A DNA stretch of 64,000 nucleotides from Kitasatospora cineracea. GTDB taxonomy: Bacteria > Actinomycetota > Actinomycetes > Streptomycetales > Streptomycetaceae. The notes beneath the pieces were generated by a model. It ran no database searches. It was given only the letters and a program-made list of their open reading frames with translations, and was not told the DNA's origin. The DNA lies in contig NZ_RJVJ01000001.1 in NCBI RefSeq assembly GCF_003751605.1, positions 3,658,001 to 3,722,000 on the forward strand, written 5' to 3'. A program made the translations under genes and the position numbers. Below are positions 1 through 7,870 of the stretch, one piece after another (within the stretch, counting starts at the first letter, position 1; each line of letters begins with the position of its first letter).

Positions 1-134
1 CGCCGGCTGATCGAGCCACTGTCTTCCATAACCGGGCAATCTAGGTCAAATCGGACGGGTCGCCGAGCCCGCCGCACCGCACGCCCGCACTCGGACATCG
101 TTGCTGCGGCCGCCTCGTGGCCCCGCCCCGGCCC

Positions 135-908
135 TCACCCCCGCAGCGGCTTCCGCCCCTCCCCGGGCGGACCGGCGAACGCCTGGGCGATCGGCAGCCA
201 GGCCCGCGCGGTGGAGCCCTCCGCCGTCAGCGACAGGTCGTCGCGGTGCCGGCGCTGGGTGACCAGCAGGCAGAAGTCCAGCGCCGGTCCGCTCACCCGG
301 TCGGTCGCGTCCTCCGGCCCCCAGCACCACGACCCGCCACCGGGAGAACGCAGTTCGAACCTGATCGGCACCTCCGGCGCGGGCCGCCCGTGCGCGGCGA
401 ACGCGAAGCCGACGGTCCGCACCCCGAGGTGCGCGACGTGCCGCAGGCGGTCGGTCGGGACGCGTTCCACCCCGAGCCCGTCCGCGATGTCCTGCCCGTG
501 CGCCCAGGTCTCCATCAGCCGCGCCGTCAGCATCGACCGCGCCTTCATCGGCGGCCCGAACCACGGCACCCGCACCTCCGGCGACACCCCCGCCAGCGCC
601 TCCGCGACCTCCGCCCGCCCCGCCCGCCACCGCCCCACCAGTGCCGCCGGATCCTCCCCGACGCCCTCCGCGGCCCCCCGGTCCACCGCCGCCGCCCCCG
701 CCGCGAACTCCCGCCCCAGCGCAGCCGCGAACCCCGCCGGATCCCGCACCGCCAGCAACGTCCACCGATCCGTCCACGCCAGGTGCGCCACCTGGTGCGC
801 CACCGTCCACCCCGCCGCCGGAGTCTCCACCCCCATCACCCCCGCCCCGCCCACCAGCGCCTCCACGTCCTCCCCCTCCGCCACCAGATCCGCCACCAGC
901 CCGTCCAT
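135..908 (-). CDS. TIGR03084-family / DinB-like metal-binding protein
   Basis: A 257-residue protein of the TIGR03084 family, related to mycothiol-dependent maleylpyruvate isomerases with a DinB-like four-helix fold. Seen: the N-terminal WTVAHQVAHLAWTD segment and METWAHGQD, whose histidines are the usual metal-site candidates, and a conserved C-terminal half. The ATG at 908 is chosen because the protein homology begins there; the open frame runs far upstream only because high GC removes stops. It is divergent from the gene at 1092. The family is conserved in actinomycetes, often with unknown substrate; a thiol-dependent transferase or isomerase role is inference. Confidence 0.8.
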   Translation of the reverse strand: MDGLVADLVAEGEDVEALVGGAGVMGVETPAAGWTVAHQVAHLAWTDRWTLLAVRDPAGFAAALGREFAAGAAAVDRGAAEGVGEDPAALVGRWRAGRAEVAEALAGVSPEVRVPWFGPPMKARSMLTARLMETWAHGQDIADGLGVERVPTDRLRHVAHLGVRTVGFAFAAHGRPAPEVPIRFELRSPGGGSWCWGPEDATDRVSGPALDFCLLVTQRRHRDDLSLTAEGSTARAWLPIAQAFAGPPGEGRKPLRG

Positions 909-1091
909 CCGTCCGACCCCTTTTCCCCACCCGACGACCCGACCCCCCACCCCTACCCGAACCCCGCCCCCCGCATCCCACCCCGCCCCCGTCCTCTCGA
1001 AGCCCGCCCGGCGGCCTCCCGCCCCACCCGGCGTCCGCGTGTTCTGATGAAACGTCGGATTCCCGGACGCGGAGAGCGAGGCTGGTCGAGC

Positions 1092-1733
1092 ATGCGGATC
1101 GCGGTCATCGGAGCGAACGGCGGCATCGGCCGGTGCGTGGTGACCGAGGCGCTGGCGCGGGGGCACCTGGTGACGGCGGTGGTGCGGCGGCCGGAGGAGT
1201 ACCAGGGGCTGGCGATCAGGGTGGAGCGCGGGGACGTGCTGGATCCGGCGGACGTGGCGCGGGTCGCGCAGGGGCAGCAGGCGGTGGTGAGCGCGGTCGG
1301 CGGCGGGGACGGCCCCGGCCGGGGGCGGCTGGTGGAGCCCGCCGCGCACGCGCTGGTCGCGGGGTTGCGGCAGCTCGCGGACGCGGCCCCGCGCCTTCTG
1401 GTGGTCGGCAGCGCGGGCAGTCTCACCACCGCGGCGGGCACGCCGCTGTGGGACGACCCGGCGGTGCCGCCCCGCCAGTTCGAGCTGATGCGGGCCCACG
1501 GCCGGGCCCTGGACTACCTGCGCACCGTCCGCGACCTCGACTGGACGGTGCTCAGCCCGCCGCAGAGCCTGCTGCCGGGCGAGCGCACCGGCGCCTACCG
1601 CTCCGACACCGACGCCCTGGTGGAGACCCCGGACGGCCTGTCCACCCTCTCCCTCCCGGACCTCGCCGTCGCCCTGGTCGACGAACTCGAGCACCCCGCC
1701 CACCACGGCGAACGCTTCACCTGCGCCTACTGA
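1092..1733 (+). CDS. NAD(P)H-binding Rossmann protein (NmrA/atypical SDR)
   Basis: A 213-residue single-domain protein. It starts with MRIAVIGANGGIGR, the GxxGxxG dinucleotide-binding motif of atypical short-chain dehydrogenases, followed by a conserved GDVLD segment and LVVGSAGSL. Such proteins are close to BVR-B/NmrA-type NAD(P)H-binding reductases or regulators, with unpredictable substrate. The start ATG at 1092 gives the family N-terminus exactly. The 183 bases between this gene and the divergent one at 908 must hold both promoters; I see no clear hexamers there. Confidence 0.85.
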   Translation: MRIAVIGANGGIGRCVVTEALARGHLVTAVVRRPEEYQGLAIRVERGDVLDPADVARVAQGQQAVVSAVGGGDGPGRGRLVEPAAHALVAGLRQLADAAPRLLVVGSAGSLTTAAGTPLWDDPAVPPRQFELMRAHGRALDYLRTVRDLDWTVLSPPQSLLPGERTGAYRSDTDALVETPDGLSTLSLPDLAVALVDELEHPAHHGERFTCAY

Positions 1734-1747
1734 CGCCGCCGCGGGCG

Positions 1748-2125
1748 CTACCGGAGGGCCGTCGCGGCCCCCGCGCAGGGGCTCCGCTGCGCCCCGCGGT
1801 ACGTGTGCCCGTCCTCGAGGACGGCGCCCTGGAAGACCCCGATCAGCAGGGCCGCGGGCAGCGCCACGAACAGCAGCCCGCGCCCGGCGCTGATCGGCCG
1901 GCTGGTCTCCCGCAGCGTCCGCAGCGCCGGCCGGACCGCCCAGCCGGCGGCGGCCAGGCTCAGCACCGGCCCGGCCCAGGCCAGCAGCAGCGCGTACCCG
2001 GGGAGGCCGGGGCTGTCCAGGCAGTGCTTCAGCAGCTCCTGCGCGTTCTCCTCGGACCGCAGCGCCACCCAGCTGCCCGCCCAGCCGACGACCATCAGTG
2101 CCAGGCAGTACCGCGCCCTGGCCAT
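1748..2125 (-). CDS. small three-helix membrane protein
   Basis: A 125-residue hypothetical integral membrane protein. Three hydrophobic stretches are visible: residues about 5-20, 45-67 and 90-108. The ATG at 2125 follows a good ribosome site (GGGAGGTGG read on the minus strand). The open frame extends to 2227, but that extension is composed of the tandem GGTCCACCG repeats at 2158-2207 and is not believable protein. It faces the NAD(P)-binding gene tail to tail with 14 bases between stops. I do not recognise a family. Confidence 0.6.
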   Translation of the reverse strand: MARARYCLALMVVGWAGSWVALRSEENAQELLKHCLDSPGLPGYALLLAWAGPVLSLAAAGWAVRPALRTLRETSRPISAGRGLLFVALPAALLIGVFQGAVLEDGHTYRGAQRSPCAGAATALR

Positions 2126-2157
2126 CGCTCCCACCTCCCGCCTTCCGCTCGACGACC

Positions 2158-2207
2158 GGCCCGCCGGTCCACCGACCGCCGGTCCACCGGTCCACCGGTC
2201 CACCGTC
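2158..2207. repeat. short tandem repeats of GGTCCACCG type
   Basis: Four to five imperfect copies of a 9-11 bp unit (CCGGTCCACCG) lie between the minus-strand membrane-protein gene and the dioxygenase gene. They are noncoding simple repeats and may form a weak hairpin, since CCGGT and ACCGG alternate. No known function. Confidence 0.6.
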
Positions 2208-2273
2208 CGCATTCTGTCGGACGCCACGGAAAGGACGCGTAAGGACGAGCCCGGGCAGGAGGGACCCCCGCCG

Positions 2274-3008
2274 TCAGCCCAGCTGGATCGAGCGCTTCGC
2301 CAGGCCCATCCAGAAGCCGTCGATGACGCTGCGCTGCGCGCCGAGGTCGGCCTCGCCGGCGCCGAGGGTGACGAAGAGCGGGGCGAAGTGCTCGGTGCGG
2401 GGGTGGGCGAGGCGTCCGGCGGGGGCCTTGTGCTCGAAGTCGAGCAGGGCGTCGAGGTCGCGGGCGTCCAGGGCGCGGCGGCCCCAGTCGTCGAACTCGG
2501 CCATCACGGAGGTGATCCGGCCGTCGGGGGAGAGGGCGCGCAGGTTGTGGGTGAAGAAGCCGGAGCCGACGATCAGCACGCCCTCGTCGCGCAGCGGGGC
2601 GAGCTTGCGGCCGATCTCCAGGAGCTGCTGCGGGTCGAGGGTGGGGAGGGAGACCTGCAGGACGGGGATGTCCGCGTCCGGGTACATCTCGACCAGCGGG
2701 ACGTACGCGCCGTGGTCGAGTCCGCGGTCCGGCACGTCCTGCACGGGGGTGCCGGGGGCGGCGTACCGCACCTGGTAGTAGTGCTCGGGGAAGCCCCAGA
2801 AGTCGTAGACCAGCGGGAGGGTGCGCACCGCGCCGATCGCCAGCGGGGCCTCCTCCCAGTGCGCGGAGACCATCAGGATCGCCTTGGGGCGGGGCAGGTC
2901 GGCGGACCAGGCGGCGAGTTCGCCGGGCCAGACCGGGTCGTCGGCGAGCGGGGGCGCGCCGTGCGAGAGGTAGAGGGCGGGCATGCGCTCGGTGGTGGGG
3001 GTGCTCAT
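2274..3008 (-). CDS. class III extradiol ring-cleavage dioxygenase (DODA/YgiD type)
   Basis: A 244-residue member of the LigB/4,5-DOPA-dioxygenase family. Seen: YLSHGAPPL near the N-terminus (first iron/zinc histidine), MVSAHWEE at about residue 60 (second histidine), DHGAYVPL (active-site histidine) and GSGFFTHNLR. Family members open catechol-type rings or bind Zn2+ in oxidative-stress detoxification. It is divergent from the MarR regulator at 3129, and the shared 120-bp promoter region carries two near-identical palindromes, so MarR control by a phenolic ligand is likely. Start ATG 3008 gives the usual N-terminus. Confidence 0.88.
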   Translation of the reverse strand: MSTPTTERMPALYLSHGAPPLADDPVWPGELAAWSADLPRPKAILMVSAHWEEAPLAIGAVRTLPLVYDFWGFPEHYYQVRYAAPGTPVQDVPDRGLDHGAYVPLVEMYPDADIPVLQVSLPTLDPQQLLEIGRKLAPLRDEGVLIVGSGFFTHNLRALSPDGRITSVMAEFDDWGRRALDARDLDALLDFEHKAPAGRLAHPRTEHFAPLFVTLGAGEADLGAQRSVIDGFWMGLAKRSIQLG

Positions 3009-3055
3009 GGGTCCGTCCTCCTGTTGCCGGGGCCGCCGGCGGCTGCCGACCTGTA

Positions 3056-3069
3056 GTTCAAATTTGAAC
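3056..3069. promoter_or_regulatory. MarR-type operator 1
   Basis: GTTCAAATTTGAAC is a perfect 14-bp palindrome, AT-rich in a very GC-rich background. It sits 48 bp upstream of the dioxygenase start on the minus strand. Its TTCAAATTTGAA core is a common MarR-family site. A second copy lies at 3095-3108. Confidence 0.8.
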
Positions 3070-3094
3070 CTTGTGACCCCGAAGGTACACCCGA

Positions 3095-3108
3095 GTTCGA
3101 ATTTGAAC
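3095..3108. promoter_or_regulatory. MarR-type operator 2
   Basis: GTTCGAATTTGAAC is the same palindrome as at 3056 with one mismatch, centre to centre 39 bp away and 20 bp upstream of the marR start codon. It probably gives autoregulation of the MarR protein. Confidence 0.78.
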
Positions 3109-3128
3109 AACCGGAGTAGACTGCGGGC

Positions 3129-3593
3129 ATGGACGATCCCCGCTGGCTCAACGAGACCGAGATGGCCGCCTGGCGCGGGTTCGTCGCGGCCACCAACCTG
3201 GTCGCCCGCCGGCTGGAGCGCCAGCTCAAGGAGGACGCGGGGCTCTCCCACACCCAGTACGAGATCCTGGTGCAGCTGTCCGCCGCCCCCGGCGGCTCGC
3301 TGCGGATGACCGACCTGGCCGACCGCCTGGTCACCTCCAAGAGCGGCCTCACCTACCAGGTCACCCAGCTGGAGAAGGCCGGCCTGGTCGGCCGCCGCTC
3401 CTGCCCGAGCGACGTGCGCGGCGTCTTCGCCGAGCTCACCGGCCAGGGCTGGGCGGCGCTGCGGGCCGCCGCCCCGGGGCACGTCGCCGCCGTCCGCGAG
3501 GCGCTGATCGACGTGCTCACCCCGGAGCAGCTCGCCGCCCTGGCCGACGTCCTGGGCACCGTCAGCGAGCGGCTGCGGGCCGCCGACTCCTGA
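3129..3593 (+). CDS. MarR-family transcriptional regulator
   Basis: A 154-residue winged-helix protein. The MarR signature is clear: LSHTQYEILVQLS, then LRMTDLADRLVTSKSGLTYQVTQLEKAGLV (recognition helix) and the wing with RRSCPSDVRG. It likely represses the divergent dioxygenase and itself through the two palindromes in the shared promoter. Start ATG at 3129 is close behind operator 2. The ligand is unknown; a phenolic or oxidant is typical of the family. Confidence 0.92.
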   Translation: MDDPRWLNETEMAAWRGFVAATNLVARRLERQLKEDAGLSHTQYEILVQLSAAPGGSLRMTDLADRLVTSKSGLTYQVTQLEKAGLVGRRSCPSDVRGVFAELTGQGWAALRAAAPGHVAAVREALIDVLTPEQLAALADVLGTVSERLRAADS

Positions 3594-3603
3594 GCCGGCC
3601 CGG

Positions 3604-3629
3604 CCCGCGGGCGCCGAGGGGCCCGCGGG
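3604..3629. terminator. bidirectional hairpin between marR and BNR gene
   Basis: CCCGCGGGC / GCCCGCGGG arms of 9 bp around an 8-base loop sit exactly between the convergent stops at 3593 and 3630. No U-tract, as usual in actinomycetes. Confidence 0.6.
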
Positions 3630-4733
3630 TCAGAGCGCCGCGGCCCGCACGCACAGCACGTCCGGCAGGTGCGAGACGAGCAGCGACCAGTGCTCGCCGC
3701 CGTCGGGGGAGCCGTACACCTCGCCGTTGCGGTTGCCGAAGTAGACGCCCGCCGGGTCGGCGTCGTCGGTGCACAGGGCGTCGCGCAGCACCACGCCGTA
3801 GTGCTGCTCGGTGGGCAGTCCGTTGTCCAGCGGCTGCCAGGTGTCGCCCGCGTCGGTGGTCCGGAAGACCCGGCAGCGGCGGTCGACGGGCAGCCGGGCG
3901 TAGTCGGCGTCCAGCGGGAACAGGTACGCGGTGTCCGGGTCGTGCGGGTGCGCGGCGACGCCGAAGCCGAAGTCGGCGGGCAGGCCGTCGGCGACCGACT
4001 TCCACGTCCGCCCGGCGTCGTCGCTGCGGTAGACCCCGCCGTGGTTCTGCAGGTACAGCCGGTCGGGGTCGACCGCGTCCCGGGCGATCTTGTGCACGCA
4101 CTGGCCGAACTCGGGGAACCGCTCGGGCAGGAAGTCGGTGCGGATGCCGGTGTTGGACGGCTCCCAGCCGGCCCCGCCGTCCGCGCTGCGGTACGCGCCG
4201 CCGGAGGAGACCGCGACCAGCAGCGCGTCCGGGTCGCGCGGGTCGGTGAGGATCGTGTGCATGCCCTGGCCGCCGAAGCCCGCGCCCCAGTGCTCGCGCT
4301 GCGGGTGGTCCCACAGCGCGTCGACCAGCTCGAAGCTCTCGCCGCCGTCGGTGGAGCGGAACAGCGCGGCGGGCTCGGTGCCCGCGTACACCACGCCCGG
4401 GGCCTCCTCGCCGGCCGGCTGCAGCTGCCACACCCGCTCCAGCGAGGCGCCCGTCCGCTCGGGGAACCGCACCGCGGGCCGCGCGGGCTCCTGCCAGCTG
4501 GCGCCCAGGTCGTCCGACCACCACACCGACGGGCCCCAGTGGCTGCTGTCCGCCCCGACCAGCAGCCGGGTGCGGCCGCCGCGGCGGTCGATGCCCACCG
4601 CGTAGACCGCGTTCATCTGGAAGTGCGGCCCGCTGAACTCCCACCTCCCGCGGTCCGAACTGCGGCCCAGGAACAGGCCCTTCTGCGTGCCGACGGCCAG
4701 CAGGACATCCCGTGCATCCCGTACATCGTTCAT
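3630..4733 (-). CDS. BNR/sialidase-like beta-propeller protein
   Basis: A 367-residue protein with repeated Asp-box type motifs (STDGGESF, SADGGAGW, SDDAGRTW, TTDAGDTW, SPDGGEHW), the hallmark of BNR/WD40-YVTN-like propellers. There is no signal peptide after the chosen ATG at 4733 (the upstream extension in frame looks unnatural), so it is probably cytoplasmic. Proteins of this group in streptomycetes are annotated as exo-alpha-sialidase-like, but catalytic sialidase residues (RIP motif) are not visible, so enzymatic activity is doubtful. Confidence 0.82.
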   Translation of the reverse strand: MNDVRDARDVLLAVGTQKGLFLGRSSDRGRWEFSGPHFQMNAVYAVGIDRRGGRTRLLVGADSSHWGPSVWWSDDLGASWQEPARPAVRFPERTGASLERVWQLQPAGEEAPGVVYAGTEPAALFRSTDGGESFELVDALWDHPQREHWGAGFGGQGMHTILTDPRDPDALLVAVSSGGAYRSADGGAGWEPSNTGIRTDFLPERFPEFGQCVHKIARDAVDPDRLYLQNHGGVYRSDDAGRTWKSVADGLPADFGFGVAAHPHDPDTAYLFPLDADYARLPVDRRCRVFRTTDAGDTWQPLDNGLPTEQHYGVVLRDALCTDDADPAGVYFGNRNGEVYGSPDGGEHWSLLVSHLPDVLCVRAAAL

Positions 4734-4912
4734 CGTCGAACCCACCCGGAGACTCGGTCGTACGCGGTCCCGAAGCAGTGTGCTCCCGGCCACTGACACC
4801 CGCACGCCACCGCGCCGGGCGGCCCGGGAATGCCTGCCGCCCCCCAAATGGTTTACAATTCAACAACACGGTGGACGACACCGTGCACGTCCCCGACGGA
4901 GGAGGGCCCCCG

Positions 4913-5668
4913 ATGGCATCCACGATCGACCTGCGCCGCGCCGACGAGCGCTACCGCACCCGCGCCGGCTGGCTGGACTCCAAGCACTCCTTCTCGTTCT
5001 CGCACCACTGGGACCCGGCCAACACCCACTTCGGCCTGCTGCTGGTCTCCAACGACGACACCGTCGCCCCCGGCACCGGCTTCGACACCCACCCGCACCG
5101 GGACATGGAGATCATCACCTGGGTGCTCGACGGCGGCCTGGTCCACCAGGACTCCGAAGGCCACAACGGCGTCATCTACCCGGGTCTGGCCCAGCGGATG
5201 AGCGCCGGCAGCGGCATCCTGCACAGCGAGAAGAACGACTCCTGGACGCTCACCGGCGAACCCGCCCACCGGGACCCGGTCCGCTTCGTCCAGATGTGGA
5301 CCATCCCCGACACCGCCGGCATCGCCCCCGGCTACGAGCAGCTCGACATCAACGACCAGCTCACCCGGGGCGGTTGGACCACCCTCGCCTCCGGCATGGC
5401 CAAGCACGCCGACCGGCGCGCCATCGGCATCCGCCAGAAGCACGCCGCCCTGCACGTCGCCCGCCTGCGCCCCGACGAGACCCTCGAACTCGCCACCGCC
5501 CCCTTCGTCCACCTCTACGTCGCCCGCGGCGAAGCCGCCGTCGAGGGCGCCGGCCTCCTCCACCAGGGCGACGCCCTGCGCATCACCGCCGCCGAGGGCC
5601 AACGCGTCACCGCCGGCCCCGAGGGCGCCGAACTCCTCCAGTGGGAAATGACCGCCGCCCTCAACTGA
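4913..5668 (+). CDS. pirin-family cupin protein
   Basis: A 251-residue two-cupin pirin. Seen: the N-terminal DRYRT-like ADERYRTRAGW, DTHPHRDMEIITWVLDG with the HxH and downstream His/Glu metal ligands (roughly residues 63-68 and 105-110, SGILHSEKN). Bacterial pirins can be quercetin 2,3-dioxygenases or redox-linked regulators. The ATG at 4913 follows GACGGAGGAGGG, a strong ribosome site. It is divergent from the BNR gene, with an AT-rich stretch (TTTACAATTCAACAAC) at about 4852-4867 as likely promoter. Confidence 0.9.
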   Translation: MASTIDLRRADERYRTRAGWLDSKHSFSFSHHWDPANTHFGLLLVSNDDTVAPGTGFDTHPHRDMEIITWVLDGGLVHQDSEGHNGVIYPGLAQRMSAGSGILHSEKNDSWTLTGEPAHRDPVRFVQMWTIPDTAGIAPGYEQLDINDQLTRGGWTTLASGMAKHADRRAIGIRQKHAALHVARLRPDETLELATAPFVHLYVARGEAAVEGAGLLHQGDALRITAAEGQRVTAGPEGAELLQWEMTAALN

Positions 5669-5683
5669 CCCTCCCCACCCCCC

Positions 5684-5710
5684 GGAGGCCCGCCCGCCCG
5701 GCGGGCCTCC
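5684..5710 (+). terminator. terminator after pirin gene
   Basis: GGAGGCCCGCC and its exact complement, 11-bp stem with a 5-base loop, begin 16 bases after the pirin stop. Confidence 0.7.
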
Positions 5711-5750
5711 GCTGTGTCCGCACCGGGCCCGGCCGCGCCGGGCGGGGCAG

Positions 5751-5797
5751 CCGAAAGGGGCGCTCGGAGAAGTGGTTCTCCGGGCGCCCCTTTTCGG
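5751..5797. terminator. strong bidirectional hairpin before thioredoxin gene end
   Basis: An 18-bp stem (AAAGGGGCGCTCGGAGAA against its complement with one G-U pair) around a GTGG loop, ending in TTTT on the plus strand and flanked by A residues on the minus strand. It serves convergent genes pirin and thioredoxin. Confidence 0.75.
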
Positions 5798-5864
5798 GTG
5801 CCGCAGGTGCTGCGGGTCCTACGGGTGCTGCGCGGCCGTCAGGGCAACCGCCCTGCGGGGGCGG

Positions 5865-6245
5865 TCAGTTCTGGGCGGCCTTCTTGGCCTCGACGCCGGC
5901 GTGGACCTCGGCCATGTCGAGCTTCCGGGCCTGGTCGATCAGGTTCTCCAGGGCGGCTTCGGGGAGCGCTCCGGGCTGGGCGAAGACCAGGACGCCCTCG
6001 CGGATGATCGCCAGGGTCGGAATCGACCGGATGTCGAACGCCGCGGCCAGCTCCTGCTGGGCCTCGGTGTCGACCTTCGCGAAGGTGATGTCCCCGTGCT
6101 TCTCGGACGCACGCTCGAAGACCGGCGCGAACTGGCGGCAGGGGCCGCACCAGGCCGCCCAGAAGTCGATCAGGACGAAGCCCTTGCCGTCCTCGCCCTG
6201 GACCACCTCGTCGAAGTTGTCCTTGGTCAATTCCACCGTGCTCAT
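5865..6245 (-). CDS. trxA: thioredoxin
   Basis: A 126-residue thioredoxin with the WCGPC active site at about residues 31-35 in FWAAWCGPCRQF, FAKVDTEAQ, and the cis-proline loop SIPTL. It reduces protein disulfides in the cytoplasm. Two in-frame ATGs lie at 6245 and 6248; 6245 is better spaced from the AGGTGG ribosome site. It lies alone on the minus strand, far from a thioredoxin reductase, so it is probably one of several thioredoxins in the genome. Confidence 0.92.
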   Translation of the reverse strand: MSTVELTKDNFDEVVQGEDGKGFVLIDFWAAWCGPCRQFAPVFERASEKHGDITFAKVDTEAQQELAAAFDIRSIPTLAIIREGVLVFAQPGALPEAALENLIDQARKLDMAEVHAGVEAKKAAQN

Positions 6246-6451
6246 CATCGCCACCTGCCTCTCGCAGACCTGGCCCCGCCGATCGGGCCCTTCGCCCCGC
6301 ACAACCCCGCCACCTGCGGAACTATTCCGCGGGCCGCGGGCACGTGAACGCCCGGGACCCGCCGTACGTACCCCCGGGCGAACCGGTCGAACCCCGGCCC
6401 GCGGGCCGGGCGGGACGACCGGACCGCACCCTCCCGGACGGGAGCACCCCG

Positions 6452-7012
6452 ATGACCACCACCGGCCGGACGGTCCCCAGCGGCCGCCGCCTCACCCTGC
6501 TCGCCGCCGGCGCCCTGGCCGCCGCGGCCCTGGTCGCCGGCTGCGGCAGCAGCGGCGGCGGAAGCAGCAGCAGTTCCGCGGGCCACACCGGCAACCCCGG
6601 ACAGAGCCAGGGCACCCTGATGACCGAGCACGACGCCACCCTCGGCACCCTGGTCACCGACGGCCAGGGCTTCACCCTGTACCGCTTCGACCAGGACACC
6701 GACAACCCGCCGGCCACCCACTGCACCGACGCCTGCGCCGCCCTGTGGCCGCCCGAACTGGCGAACGGCAGCGGCAGCGCCGACCTCAAGGGCATCGACG
6801 CCAAGCTGGTCTCCACCGTCACCCGCCCCGACGGCAGCCACCAACTCACCCTCAACGGCTGGCCGCTGTACCGCTACGCCCCCGACACCAAGCCCGGCGA
6901 GACCAAGGGCCAGGGCGTCGGCGGCACCTGGTTCGCGGCCACCCCGACCGGCGGCAAGGCGATGCCCACCGGCGGCGGCACACCCAGCACGCCGTCCGGC
7001 GGCGGCTACTGA
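6452..7012 (+). CDS. COG4315-type lipoprotein (secreted repeat, PF03640)
   Basis: A 186-residue lipoprotein. A basic start, hydrophobic segment and LVAGC lipobox (Cys at about residue 30) predict SPII processing and membrane anchoring. After a Gly/Ser linker come two copies of the PF03640 repeat: GFTLYRFDQDTDNP...CTDACAALWPP and WPLYRYAPDTKPGE...WFAATP. Two cysteines of the first repeat could form a disulfide. Function of the family is unknown. ATG 6452 follows GGACGGGAG; an upstream in-frame start at 6344 lacks a signal sequence. The next genes encode an ECF sigma and anti-sigma factor, a frequent association. Confidence 0.85.
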   Translation: MTTTGRTVPSGRRLTLLAAGALAAAALVAGCGSSGGGSSSSSAGHTGNPGQSQGTLMTEHDATLGTLVTDGQGFTLYRFDQDTDNPPATHCTDACAALWPPELANGSGSADLKGIDAKLVSTVTRPDGSHQLTLNGWPLYRYAPDTKPGETKGQGVGGTWFAATPTGGKAMPTGGGTPSTPSGGGY

Positions 7013-7034
7013 GCGCCCGGCGCCGGGCCGGAAC

Positions 7035-7064
7035 GGAACGGCACAGGACGGAACGGCACAGGAC
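7035..7064. repeat. 15-bp direct repeat, two copies
   Basis: GGAACGGCACAGGAC occurs twice head to tail just after the lipoprotein stop. Noncoding, no known role. Confidence 0.6.
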
Positions 7065-7113
7065 GGGACGAGAGGGGACGGGCCGTGGAGCGCGGGACCG
7101 GGCCGCACCCGGG

Positions 7114-7149
7114 AGAGCTGTCGGCAGAGCTGTCGGCAGAACTGTCGGC
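7114..7149. repeat. 12-bp tandem repeat, three copies
   Basis: AGAGCTGTCGGC is repeated three times with one change, in the 285-bp gap between the lipoprotein and sigma-factor genes. It could be a regulator-binding array or a slippage product. Confidence 0.65.
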
Positions 7150-7297
7150 AGAGGGGGTGCGGCGCTGGCGCCCGAGCCGCACCCCCGCAACGGTTATCGA
7201 CACGAGCCGCCCCGGACTTGAGAGCCCGCGCCCGCCCCGCGCCCCCCGCCCGCCGCGCCCGATCGCCCCGTCCCGGCCCGCGCGCGAGGATGGCGCC

Positions 7298-7870
7298 GTG
7301 GCCGACCCCCCGCGCAGCACCGGCCCCCGCAGCACCGGACACCCCGCCGCCGAGGACCGGCTGATGCGCGCCCTGTACCGGGAGCACGCCGGGCCGCTGT
7401 ACGGGCTGGTGCTGCACCTGGTCGGCGGCGACCGGCAGCGTGCCGAGGACGTCGTGCAGGAGACCCTGGTGCGCGCCTGGCGCCACCTCGACCGGCTCGA
7501 CCCGGCCCGCGGCAGCCTGCGGCCCTGGCTGGCCACCGTCGCCCGCCGGATCGTCATCGACGGCCACCGCAGCGCCCGGGCCCGCCCCCGGGAGGTCCCG
7601 GAGAGCGCGCTCGACCGGCTCCCGGACGCCGAGGCCCCCGCCGCCGAGGACGAACTCGACCGCGCGCTGCGGCTGATGACGCTCACCGACGCGCTCGACT
7701 CGCTGTCCGCCGCGCACCGCGCCGCGATCACCGAGACCTACCTGCGCGGCCGCACCGCCACCGAGGCCGCCGCCGTCCTCGGCGTGCCGCCCGGCACCGT
7801 CCGGTCCCGGCTGCACTATGCCCTGCGGGCCCTGCGGCTCGCGCTGGAGGAACGGGGTGAGACCCGATGA
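7298..7870 (+). CDS. ECF RNA polymerase sigma factor
   Basis: A 190-residue ECF sigma factor. Region 2 is visible as LYREHAGPLYGLVLHLVGG...RAEDVVQETLVRAWRHLDRL and ARRIVIDGHRSARAR; region 4 as LSAAHRAAITETYLRGRTATEAAAVLGVPPGTVRSRLHYALRAL. The GTG at 7298 with GAGGA eight bases upstream is chosen; the frame stays open upstream through noncoding repeats. It overlaps the anti-sigma gene by ATGA, so the two are co-translated. With a ZAS partner it resembles SigL/SigK-like ECF19 pairs; target genes are unknown, the neighbouring lipoprotein being one candidate. Confidence 0.9.
   Translation: MADPPRSTGPRSTGHPAAEDRLMRALYREHAGPLYGLVLHLVGGDRQRAEDVVQETLVRAWRHLDRLDPARGSLRPWLATVARRIVIDGHRSARARPREVPESALDRLPDAEAPAAEDELDRALRLMTLTDALDSLSAAHRAAITETYLRGRTATEAAAVLGVPPGTVRSRLHYALRALRLALEERGETR

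Noticed and set aside
1..134. Possible minus-strand gene starting ATG at 29 (MEDSGSIS) or tail of a plus-strand gene ending TAG near 44
   Set aside because: Too little sequence and no ribosome site; nothing else visible in this stretch.
46..2242. Very long overlapping frames on both strands rich in Arg, Gly, Pro or Ala
   Set aside because: Shadow frames of high-GC genes; composition and lack of motifs show they are not genes. The same holds for all similar frames in the window.
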